Source of the DNA: Bradyrhizobium sp. CB3481
GTDB taxonomy: Bacteria > Pseudomonadota > Alphaproteobacteria > Rhizobiales > Xanthobacteraceae
Reading direction: 5' to 3'
DNA length: 64,000 nucleotides
Assembly: GCF_029714305.1 (NCBI RefSeq)
Contig: NZ_CP121647.1
Span: 7,770,501 to 7,834,500 of the forward strand
Positions 26,528-33,711 of the stretch are shown here, in pieces. Each line of letters starts with the position of its first letter. Position 1 is the stretch's first letter. The notes below the pieces were generated by a model. The model was not told the DNA's origin. It saw only the letters and a list, made by a program, of their open reading frames with translations, and ran no database searches. The position numbers and the translations under genes are program-made.

Positions 26528-28137
26528 CGTCACCCATTTCCGATTTGGTCCCCCGCGACAATCCGGGCGCCCGCGAGATCGGCTTTGCGATTCCAGAAGA
26601 CTATAACGCCAGCCGCATCCTGTTCGACAATCTCGCCGCGGGCCGCGGCGAACGGCTGGCGCTGACCGGCCCCGGCGGCACGCGGACATATGCACAGCTC
26701 TGCGCCGAGGCCGCGCAATGGGGCCACGGCTTCCGGTCGCTCGGCCTGAAACGCGGCGACCGCATCCTGATGTTCCTCGACGACACCCCGGCCTACCCGG
26801 CCGCCTTCTTCGGCGCGGTACGCGCAGGCTTCGTGCCGCTGTTGATCAACACGCTGACGCCGCCGGACTTGTTGCAGTTCTATCTCTCGGACGCCGGTGC
26901 GGCCGTCGCGGTCGCCGAGGCCGAGTTCACGTCGCGGTTCAATGCGGAGGCCTGCAAGGATACGCCGCTCAAGACCCTGGTCGTAGTCAACGGCGCAGCC
27001 GGCGAACACGCCGTGCCGAAAACCCTGATCGCACCGCAATGGCTCGAGGACCTCCCGACCGATCTGGCTGAAGCCGACACCCGGCGCGACGATATGGCGT
27101 TCTGGATGTATTCATCCGGCTCGACCGGCCGTCCCAAAGGCATCGTCCACCTGCAGCACGACATGGCCTATAGCGAGCAGGCGTTCGCCCGCAGCGTGCT
27201 CAAGCTCGGCCCCGATGACATCTGCTTTTCGGTGCCGAAAATCTTCTTCGCCTACGGCTTTGGCAACGCCATCACCTTCCCGTTCTCGGTCGGCGCGGCG
27301 ACGCTGCTGCTGCCGGGCCAGCCGAAGCCCGCCACGATCTTCGAGGCGATCGAAAAATACCGGCCGTCGGTGTTCTACGGATTGCCGACGCTCTATACCT
27401 CGCTGACCAAGGCCGAAGGCGCTGAAGCGACCAATTTCTCCTCGCTGCGGATGGCGCTGTCGGCCGCTGAGGTGCTGTCGGCGGAAGTCTTCAACGGCTG
27501 GAAGAAGCTGACGGGCCTCGAGATCATCGAGGGCCTCGGCTCGACCGAGGTGCTGCATATCTATCTCTCCAACCTCCCTGAGAAGAAAAAGCTCGGCGCT
27601 GCCGGCTTGCGCGTGCCCGGATACGAAATCCTCCTGAGGGACAAGGACGGCCGCGAGGTCGGCGACAACGAGGAAGGCATTTTGTGGGTGCGCGGCGATT
27701 CCAACACGCCGCTATACTGGAACCGGCCCGACAAGTCGGCCGAGACCATTCGCGAGGACGGCTGGATCTATACCGGCGACCGCTTCATGCGCGACACCGA
27801 CGGATTCCATTTCTTCCGCGGCCGCGCCGACGACCTGATCAAGATTTCGGGGCAATGGGTCTATCCGCTCGAGGTCGAGCTCTGCCTTGCCGAGCACCCC
27901 GATATCAGGGAATGCGCGGTGTTCGCCGCCGAGCTGCCGGATAGACGCATGACACTGAAGGCCGTGGTTGTCATGAACACGGGCGAGTTCGACACGGGCG
28001 ACGCGACGAAGAAGCTGCAGGATTACGTCAAGGCAAAGCTGCTGCCGTACAAATATCCGCGCGAGATCAGGTTCATTGCGGAACTGCCGAAGACCGGCAC
28101 GGGGAAGATCGATCGCCAGGCATTGATGAGGATGTAG
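26524..28137 (+). CDS. Aryl-CoA ligase (benzoate/salicylate-CoA ligase family)
   Basis: 537 residues of the ANL superfamily. The AMP-binding P-loop WMYSSGSTGRPKGIVH lies near residues 196-211, followed by EIIEGLGSTEVLHIYLSN, the hinge region DLIKISGQWVYPLEVE, and the catalytic lysine in KTGTGKIDR near the C-terminus. It activates an aromatic acid with ATP and CoA. The ATG overlaps the upstream monooxygenase stop by four bases, showing tight coupling. In the context of gentisate dioxygenase, salicylate is the likeliest substrate, though benzoate or anthranilate analogues remain possible. Confidence 0.85.
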   Translation: MTSPISDLVPRDNPGAREIGFAIPEDYNASRILFDNLAAGRGERLALTGPGGTRTYAQLCAEAAQWGHGFRSLGLKRGDRILMFLDDTPAYPAAFFGAVRAGFVPLLINTLTPPDLLQFYLSDAGAAVAVAEAEFTSRFNAEACKDTPLKTLVVVNGAAGEHAVPKTLIAPQWLEDLPTDLAEADTRRDDMAFWMYSSGSTGRPKGIVHLQHDMAYSEQAFARSVLKLGPDDICFSVPKIFFAYGFGNAITFPFSVGAATLLLPGQPKPATIFEAIEKYRPSVFYGLPTLYTSLTKAEGAEATNFSSLRMALSAAEVLSAEVFNGWKKLTGLEIIEGLGSTEVLHIYLSNLPEKKKLGAAGLRVPGYEILLRDKDGREVGDNEEGILWVRGDSNTPLYWNRPDKSAETIREDGWIYTGDRFMRDTDGFHFFRGRADDLIKISGQWVYPLEVELCLAEHPDIRECAVFAAELPDRRMTLKAVVVMNTGEFDTGDATKKLQDYVKAKLLPYKYPREIRFIAELPKTGTGKIDRQALMRM

Positions 28138-28161
28138 CCGATCCGCATCAACAAACTCGAT

Positions 28162-28283
28162 GTCGTCCCTGCGAACGCAGGGACCCATAACCACAGGCCG
28201 TCGTGGCTATCGCAAGCTGGAGCTCCGGCGCATCGCAAAACTCAATGCTGTGGTTATGGGTCCCGGCTCAAGGCCGGGACGAC
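28162..28283. repeat. Palindromic intergenic element, family A copy 2
   Basis: Begins GTCGTCCCTGCGAACGCAGG and ends with the complementary arm GTTATGGGTCCCGGCTCAAG followed by GCCGGGACGAC. It has the same architecture as the copy at 4444-4568. It lies between convergent genes. Confidence 0.85.
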
Positions 28284-28327
28284 AGCGGAGGTTTTGGCGC
28301 GGACTCTGCGTCCCTTACGCGCGCCCC

Positions 28328-28837
28328 TCACCCCGCCTTCCCCAGATGCTCCAACGCATCTTCGGCACGCAGCGGCACGCGCGAGGCTTCGTTGTTGAGA
28401 TCGACGAGCTGCGTCAGCAGCGCCAGCAGCGTCTTGCGGTCGGCCGGCTTCAATGGCTGCAGCATCCGCAGCTGCGCGCGCTCGACCGAGGGCATGATGT
28501 CGCGCAGCACGGCGGCGCCGGCCTTCGAGAGATAGAGCAGCTTGACGCGCTTGTCCTCGCGCGATGGCTTGCGCTCGATCAGCGTCTTGCTCTCGAGCCG
28601 CTCGATAACGTTGCCGAGCGTGGAACGGTCGAAGGCGATCACCGCCGACAGCCGCGTCGCGTCGATGCCGGGATGGGTATGGATCGCCACCAGCGCCGCA
28701 TATTGCACCGGCGTCAGGTCGAACGCGCTGCATTCCTCGACGAAGATCGAAACCGCGATCTGCTGCATGCGGCGGAACAGGTAGCCGGGCGCGGTGTAGA
28801 CCGCGTCCATGGTGATGGGACCTGGCTTACTCGGCAT
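28328..28837 (-). CDS. MarR-family transcriptional regulator
   Basis: 169 residues with the winged-helix core of MarR proteins: LTPVQYAALVAIHTHPGIDA, recognition helix around RLSAVIAFDRSTLGNVIERL, and wing KPSREDKRVKLLYLSKAG. Such regulators usually repress aromatic-catabolism genes and release DNA when they bind a phenolic or aryl-CoA ligand. ATG 28837 overlaps the 3' end of the isomerase gene by 11 bases, so the two are one operon. The duplicated AGTATACT-cored site upstream of this operon and of the monooxygenase gene is the obvious candidate operator. Confidence 0.88.
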   Translation of the reverse strand: MPSKPGPITMDAVYTAPGYLFRRMQQIAVSIFVEECSAFDLTPVQYAALVAIHTHPGIDATRLSAVIAFDRSTLGNVIERLESKTLIERKPSREDKRVKLLYLSKAGAAVLRDIMPSVERAQLRMLQPLKPADRKTLLALLTQLVDLNNEASRVPLRAEDALEHLGKAG

Positions 28838-29456
28838 CGCTCTGCCTGTCCGGTGCGGCGTCCGCGAACGCCTTCATCTCCCTGGCCGCGGCTTCGGCCT
28901 CGAGCAGGCGGGGAAAGCCGGACACATCGACCCCGAAGCGCCGCGCGTTCGCCAGCTGCGGCACGAGACAGAGATCCGCCATGGTGGGCTTGTCGCCGAA
29001 GCAGAACGGCCCCTTCTCGCCCTTGACCAGCGCTTCGCAGGCGGAAAGGCCCTCGCGATTGACCCAGGCCGCCCACTCCGTCACCTGCTCTTCCGCCAGG
29101 CCGAGCTGGCGCAGGCGGGCGAGAACTTTCAGGTTCTGCACCGGGTGAACGTCACAGGCGATCGCCAGCGCGAAGGCGCGCACCTTGGCGCGGCGCAGCG
29201 GATCCTTGGGCAGCAGTGGCGGACTCGGATGGGTCTCATCCAGCCATTCGATGATCGCGAGTGATTGGGTCAGCACCGCACCGGACTTCTCCAGCGTCGG
29301 CACCAGCCCCTGCGGATTAAGCGCGAGATAAGCGGGTTCGCTCTGTTCGCCCTTGCGAAGATGATGCGGCAGGTGCTCGGCCGTGAGCCCCTTGAGGTTG
29401 AGCGCGATCCTGACCCGATATGCCGCGCTGCTGCGGAAATAGCCGTGCAGCTTCAT
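28827..29456 (-). CDS. Maleylacetoacetate/maleylpyruvate isomerase (zeta-class GST fold)
   Basis: 209 residues. The N-terminal thioredoxin-like domain begins MKLHGYFRSSAAYRVRIAL, with the SSAAYR glutathione-binding serine motif of zeta-class transferases, followed by a helical C-terminal domain. Family members isomerise maleylacetoacetate in tyrosine breakdown or maleylpyruvate in gentisate breakdown, using glutathione. Here gentisate 1,2-dioxygenase is the divergent neighbour across 111 bases, so maleylpyruvate is the likely substrate. The MarR gene follows with an 11-base overlap. Confidence 0.88.
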   Translation of the reverse strand: MKLHGYFRSSAAYRVRIALNLKGLTAEHLPHHLRKGEQSEPAYLALNPQGLVPTLEKSGAVLTQSLAIIEWLDETHPSPPLLPKDPLRRAKVRAFALAIACDVHPVQNLKVLARLRQLGLAEEQVTEWAAWVNREGLSACEALVKGEKGPFCFGDKPTMADLCLVPQLANARRFGVDVSGFPRLLEAEAAAREMKAFADAAPDRQSDAE

Positions 29457-29501
29457 CTGAAACCTCCCGTGATTCTTACCTACCCTTACGCTTTTACCAC
29501 A

Positions 29502-29529
29502 TTGACGCTACCGATATTGTAAGTATACT
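29502..29529 (+). promoter_or_regulatory. Sigma-70-like promoter of gentisate dioxygenase
   Basis: TTGACG at 29502-29507 and TATACT at 29524-29529 are separated by 16 bases, which is close to consensus. The -10 box lies inside the shared operator-like sequence, so a bound regulator would block RNA polymerase. Confidence 0.6.
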
Positions 29530-29532
29530 GTC
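29519..29532 (+). promoter_or_regulatory. Operator-like site, copy 2 (probable MarR target)
   Basis: GTAAGTATACTGTC is identical to the 14 bases at 25358-25371. It sits in the divergent gap between the isomerase-MarR operon and gentisate dioxygenase, overlapping a good -10 element, so one site could control both directions. Confidence 0.72.
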
Positions 29533-29567
29533 AATCTCAAGACATAAGAACAAACGGGAGGCTTGCT

Positions 29568-30608
29568 ATGGAAGCCGTGCAGAAGACGCCGGAACGCGAG
29601 GCGTTCTACAAGAGGATTGACGGCGACAATCTCTCCGCGTTGTGGACCGTGCTGGGCGACCTCGTCACGCCGGAGCCGCGAAGCGCCTGCCGGCCGCATC
29701 TGTGGAAGTTCGATTCGATCCGCGACTACATGACCGAGGCCGGCAAGCTGATCACGGCGAAGGAGGCCGAACGGCGGGTGCTAGTGCTGGAGAATCCCGG
29801 CCTGCGCGGCCAGTCCAAGGTCACGACATCGCTGTTTGCTGGCGTACAGATGGTGGTCCCGGGCGACGTCGCGCCCGCCCATCGGCACAGCCAGTCGGCG
29901 CTGCGCTTCGTGCTCGAAGGCAAGGGCGCCCACACCACGGTCGATGGCGAGCGCACCGCGATGGAGCCCGGCGATTTCATCATCACGCCGTCGATGACCT
30001 GGCACGATCATTCCAACGAAACGTCCGATCCGATGTTCTGGCTCGACGGCCTCGACATCCCGATGGTGCAATTCTTTGACGCCTCCTTTGCCGAGGGATC
30101 GAACGAGGATCAGCAGAAGATCAGTAAACCCGCTGGCGACAGTTTTGCGCGCTACGGCCACAACCTGCTGCCGGTCGACGAGAAGCGCAAATCGAAGACC
30201 TCGCCGATCTTCAACTATCCCTACAGCTACACGCGCGAAGCGCTGGAGCGGGCGAAGACGCGCGACGAATGGGACGCCTGCCACGGGTTGAAGCTGAAAT
30301 TCTCCAACCCCGAAACCGGCGATTTCGCGATGCCGACGATCGGCACCTTCATCCAGCTACTGCCGAAGGGTTTTAAAACCGCGCGCTATCGCTCGACCGA
30401 TGCCACCGTGTTCGCCGCAATCGAAGGCAAGGGCCGCACCAGGATCGGCGACCAGACGTTTGAGTGGGGCGCACGCGATTTGTTCGTGGTGCCGAGCTGG
30501 CACTGGGTCACGCATGAGGCCGATACCGACGCGGTGCTGTTCTCGTTCTCCGATCGGCCGGTGCAGCAGAAGCTCGACCTGTTCCGCGAAGATCGCGGGA
30601 ATGCGTAA
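29568..30608 (+). CDS. Gentisate 1,2-dioxygenase
   Basis: 346 residues, bicupin ring-cleavage dioxygenase. The first cupin holds PAHRHSQSALRFVLEG (iron-binding histidines) and GDFIITPSMTWHDHSNE; the second is near ATVFAAIEGKGRTRIGDQ and VPSWHWVTHEADTDAVLFS. It opens gentisate with oxygen to maleylpyruvate using Fe(II). Length and motifs fit the family well. GGGAGG lies seven bases before ATG 29568. It is divergent from the isomerase-MarR operon, and the strong promoter-operator described above lies upstream. Fumarylpyruvate hydrolase, needed to finish the pathway, is not in this window. Confidence 0.92.
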   Translation: MEAVQKTPEREAFYKRIDGDNLSALWTVLGDLVTPEPRSACRPHLWKFDSIRDYMTEAGKLITAKEAERRVLVLENPGLRGQSKVTTSLFAGVQMVVPGDVAPAHRHSQSALRFVLEGKGAHTTVDGERTAMEPGDFIITPSMTWHDHSNETSDPMFWLDGLDIPMVQFFDASFAEGSNEDQQKISKPAGDSFARYGHNLLPVDEKRKSKTSPIFNYPYSYTREALERAKTRDEWDACHGLKLKFSNPETGDFAMPTIGTFIQLLPKGFKTARYRSTDATVFAAIEGKGRTRIGDQTFEWGARDLFVVPSWHWVTHEADTDAVLFSFSDRPVQQKLDLFREDRGNA

Positions 30609-30627
30609 GGGGTCGGCCCGCAAAACC

Positions 30628-30746
30628 GTCGCCCCGGCGAAGGCCGGGGCCCATACCGCGTGATTTATCGGTAGGACGATCTGGCAAACGCTCGTCTGCC
30701 ATAACACACATTTGTGGCAATGGGTCCCGGCCTTCGCCGGGACGAC
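30628..30746. repeat. Palindromic intergenic element, family A copy 3
   Basis: Arms GTCGCCCCGGCGAAGGCCGG and CCCGGCCTTCGCCGGGACGA are complementary and each can fold alone. It separates the convergent gentisate dioxygenase and ABC-permease genes. Confidence 0.82.
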
Positions 30747-30764
30747 ATCGCGTTTGTGGCGCGC

Positions 30765-31586
30765 TCACCGCCAGTGCAACAACCGCGCCTCCAGCACGTT
30801 GATCGCCTTCCCCACCGCCAGCCCGAACAGTGATAGGATGACGACGCCGGCCAAGAGCTGATCGGTCTGCATCAGATTGCCGGCCTGCAGCACGAAGGCG
30901 CCGATGCCGTACTGGGCGCCGATCATTTCCGCGCTGACTACCAGCAGCAGCGCCACCGAAGCGGTGATGCGGAAGCCCGCGAGGATCGAGGGCAGCGCGC
31001 CCGGCCAGATCACGCGCCGCACGATGGCATGGAACGGCACGTTAAAACTCTGCGCCATGCGGATCAGGTTGCGCGGCACAGCATCGACGCCGCTATAGAC
31101 CGAGATCGCGGTGGAGAAGAACACCCCGAGCGCAATGGTCGCGATCTTCGGCTCCTCGCCGATCCCGAGCCAGAGGATCAGAAGCGGCAGTAGCGCGATT
31201 TTCGGAATCGGGAACAGCGCCGAGATAAAGGTGATGCCGACGCCGCGCGCCAGCGTCGACAGCCCGATCGCGAAGCCGACGATCACGCCCGCCACAGTGC
31301 CGATCAGCCAGCCGGAGCCAATGCGAACCACCGAGGCCGCAATGTGCTGCCAGAGCGCGCCTGACATCGCGAGCTTGTACATCGCGAGCCCAATAGCCGA
31401 CGGCGGGGGCAAAAACAGCGGATTGACCCAGCCGGCGCTGCCGGCGAGTTGCCAGAGCGCGATGACAAGCGCCAGGGCGATCCATCCCGACGCGCGGCCT
31501 CCGCCCGGTACAAAGCCCGCGCCGCGAAAGGCGACCGGCCGGGTGCTTTCGTCTGCCAGCTTTTCCTGCGGCGCGCGTTCAAGCAT
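30765..31586 (-). CDS. ABC transporter permease (nitrate/taurine-type)
   Basis: 273 residues from ATG 31586, preceded by GAGGTGCAGC; the GTG twelve bases further upstream is within the overlap and less likely. About six membrane helices with the EAA-type loop (AQSFNVPFHAIVRRVIWPGALPSILAG) that contacts the ATPase. It belongs to the SsuC/TauC/NrtB branch importing sulfonates, nitrate, pyrimidine precursors or aromatic acids. The start overlaps the ATPase stop by eight bases. With the ATPase and the binding protein upstream it forms a complete importer beside the gentisate genes, so an aromatic acid is a plausible but unproven cargo. Confidence 0.9.
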   Translation of the reverse strand: MLERAPQEKLADESTRPVAFRGAGFVPGGGRASGWIALALVIALWQLAGSAGWVNPLFLPPPSAIGLAMYKLAMSGALWQHIAASVVRIGSGWLIGTVAGVIVGFAIGLSTLARGVGITFISALFPIPKIALLPLLILWLGIGEEPKIATIALGVFFSTAISVYSGVDAVPRNLIRMAQSFNVPFHAIVRRVIWPGALPSILAGFRITASVALLLVVSAEMIGAQYGIGAFVLQAGNLMQTDQLLAGVVILSLFGLAVGKAINVLEARLLHWR

Positions 31587-32352
31587 GCTGCACCTCACGC
31601 TCGGCGTCGATCGCCTCGTCGCGGATCAGCGACCACAACTGGTTTTGCAGGTTGAGCAGCTTGCTGCGGGCATCGGCGCCGCCGCGTTCGTCGCGAGTCA
31701 TCGAAATGCTCACGATCTCGCGGATGCGTCCCGGCCGGCGCGACAGCACGACCACGCGGTCGGCGAGCCGCACCGCCTCCTCCAGATTATGCGTGATGTA
31801 GACCGCGCCCATTGCACCATCGGCGAGCAGGCGGATGAAATCCTCCATCAGCAGTTCGCGCGTCTGCGAATCCAGCGCCGACAGCGGCTCGTCCATCAAC
31901 AGGATCGCGGGCCGCACCGCCAGCGCCCGTGCAATGCCGACGCGCTGGCGCATGCCGCCGGACAATTGTTTTGGATAGGCGCCGCGAAAATCGGATAGCC
32001 CGGTGCGGCGCAACGCATCCTCGACGACGGTCTTGCGCGTGGCGGGATCGAGCGCGGTGTGAACCAGCGGGAATTCGACATTCGCCGCCACCGTACACCA
32101 AGGCAGCAGCGCAAAATCCTGGAACACGAAGGTCAGCGGATTGAGGCTATCGGCCGGCGGCGCGCCGCGCAGCTCGGCGGCGCCCGCGCTCGGCTGCAGC
32201 AGGCCGCCGAGGATCGACAGCAGCGTGCTCTTGCCGCAGCCGGAAGGCCCGACGATCGCAACCACCTCGCCGGAGGCGACGGTGAACGACACCCGGTCGA
32301 GCACGTCGAGGCCGCCGAAGCGGTGGCTGATTTGGTCGGCAATCAGGTCCAT
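31579..32352 (-). CDS. ABC transporter ATP-binding protein (nitrate/taurine-type)
   Basis: 257 residues with all motifs of an active ABC ATPase: Walker A GPSGCGKST (about 35-43), Q-loop VFQDFALLPW, signature LSGGMRQRVGIARAL, Walker B ILLMDEPLSALD and the switch histidine in YITHNLEEA. It energises the permease encoded immediately downstream with an eight-base overlap. A palindromic repeat of 130 bases separates it from the binding-protein gene upstream. Confidence 0.94.
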   Translation of the reverse strand: MDLIADQISHRFGGLDVLDRVSFTVASGEVVAIVGPSGCGKSTLLSILGGLLQPSAGAAELRGAPPADSLNPLTFVFQDFALLPWCTVAANVEFPLVHTALDPATRKTVVEDALRRTGLSDFRGAYPKQLSGGMRQRVGIARALAVRPAILLMDEPLSALDSQTRELLMEDFIRLLADGAMGAVYITHNLEEAVRLADRVVVLSRRPGRIREIVSISMTRDERGGADARSKLLNLQNQLWSLIRDEAIDAEREVQHA

Positions 32353-32388
32353 GTGGTTCCGTTTCTGCAGCCACCGCAGAGGCCGCTC

Positions 32389-32515
32389 GGCCTCATCGTT
32401 CGAGACGCCGCATTGCGGCTCCTCACCATGAGGGGTAACAGCGTCTTCCGCAAATCGAGGTCTCTCTCCTCATGGTGAGGAGCGCGGCATGCCGCGCGTC
32501 TCGAACCATGAGGCC
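32389..32515. repeat. Palindromic intergenic element, family C (CCTCATGGTGAGG type)
   Basis: The sequence runs from GGCCTCATCGTTCGAGACGC through CTCCTCACCATGAGG to CCTCATGGTGAGGAGCGCGG and ends at CTCGAACCATGAGGCC. Both the inner and outer arms are complementary. It lies inside the ABC transporter operon, between binding-protein and ATPase genes, where a hairpin could set the ratio of the products. Confidence 0.78.
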
Positions 32516-32526
32516 ACGCTGTTTCA

Positions 32527-33528
32527 TCAATCCGCCTTCACATATTCCTTGGCGATGATCGCATCGGCGTCAAAGCCCTTGTCGACAAAGCCCTGCTCCT
32601 GCAGCCAGCTGATCTGGTTGGCGACATTCTTCACATCGAGCTTGCCCTCGGGATCGATGTACGCGCAATTGCCGACCACCTGCTCCACCGGCAGATTGGT
32701 GTATTTGGCGATAATCTCCAGCAGCGGCTTTGTCTTGTCGTTAATCTCGGCCTTGCCGTCCTTCACCGAGGCCAGGATCACGTCGTGATATTCGCGGTCA
32801 GCCCGCGCCAGCGCGGCGAGCAACTTGGTCACCAGCGGCTTGTTGGTCAGCGTCTTCGGCGAGGCAAACACCGCGCCGAGCTGCCAGGGCGTCTCATCGC
32901 CGACCCAGCCGAGGAATTTGGCGCCGCCGGAATCCACCAACGCCCGCGCCGTCGAGATCGGCAGCAGCGCGGCATCGACCGTCTCGCCCTTCAGCGCGGC
33001 TGCGGCGTTCGACAGCGATTGCAGCGGCATCACTTTTACGTCCGCGAGCTTGAAGCCGTATTTGTCGGCAAGCAGGCCGAGCGAATAGTGAAAGCTGGAG
33101 CCGACCTGCGTCATCGCGATGCGCTTGCCCGCGAGATCCTTCGGCGTCTTCAGCCCGGCGGCATAGGCGTTGTTGCTGGCGAAATAGCCGATCAAGGGAT
33201 AGCCGGCCTTCTCGCGGCTCATGCCGCCGATCACCTTCAGCGTGCCCTTGCCGGCGAGATTGTAGAGCCCGGCGGTGAACGCGGTGATGCCGAAATCGAC
33301 GTCACCGGAGGTGGTCGCCACCGCGATCGGCTGCGCCGCGTCGAAGAATTTCAGCTCAATATCGAGCCCGGCCTCGCGGAAGTAGCCCTTGTCCTGCGCG
33401 ATGAACACGGGCGCCGAGGACGACAGCCGGAGCACGCCGATCTTGGCCTTCAGCGCCTCGGCACGGGCGATCCCGCCTGCCGCCATCGCCAATACGCCCG
33501 CCAGCGCGAGCCGCGCAACCATCCTCAT
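32527..33528 (-). CDS. ABC transporter substrate-binding protein (NMT1/SsuA type)
   Basis: 333 residues from ATG 33528; GGAGGA lies seven bases upstream, and the longer frame to 33645 runs into a palindromic repeat. The Sec signal peptide ends near ARAEA (about residue 23). The mature part matches the NMT1/THI5-like fold: KIGVLRLSSSAPVFIAQDKG, then GYFREAGLDIELKFFD, and TSGDVDFGITAFTAGL. It captures the substrate in the periplasm for the permease and ATPase encoded downstream. Proximity to salicylate/gentisate genes suggests an aromatic ligand, but related proteins bind sulfonates, nitrate or pyrimidines. Confidence 0.88.
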   Translation of the reverse strand: MRMVARLALAGVLAMAAGGIARAEALKAKIGVLRLSSSAPVFIAQDKGYFREAGLDIELKFFDAAQPIAVATTSGDVDFGITAFTAGLYNLAGKGTLKVIGGMSREKAGYPLIGYFASNNAYAAGLKTPKDLAGKRIAMTQVGSSFHYSLGLLADKYGFKLADVKVMPLQSLSNAAAALKGETVDAALLPISTARALVDSGGAKFLGWVGDETPWQLGAVFASPKTLTNKPLVTKLLAALARADREYHDVILASVKDGKAEINDKTKPLLEIIAKYTNLPVEQVVGNCAYIDPEGKLDVKNVANQISWLQEQGFVDKGFDADAIIAKEYVKAD

Positions 33529-33570
33529 CCGGCTTCCTCCGCCCATTCTTGTCATAACCAATCTAATCAC

Positions 33571-33686
33571 GTCGTCCCTGCGAAAGCAGGGACCCATACG
33601 CCGCGGCCGCGCTTTGGGCCCCGGGCAGACGGCCTTTGCTATCACTAAATCCTGTGGTTATGGGTCCCTGCTTTCGCAGGGACGAC
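33571..33686. repeat. Palindromic intergenic element, family A copy 4
   Basis: GTCGTCCCTGCGAAAGCAGG at the left and CCCTGCTTTCGCAGGGACGA at the right are exact complements over most of their length. It lies between the FAD oxidoreductase 3' end and the binding-protein gene, and is read into by the over-extended binding-protein frame. Confidence 0.86.
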
Positions 33687-33711
33687 GTGGCGTATTTCCA
33701 TAATCACCTAT

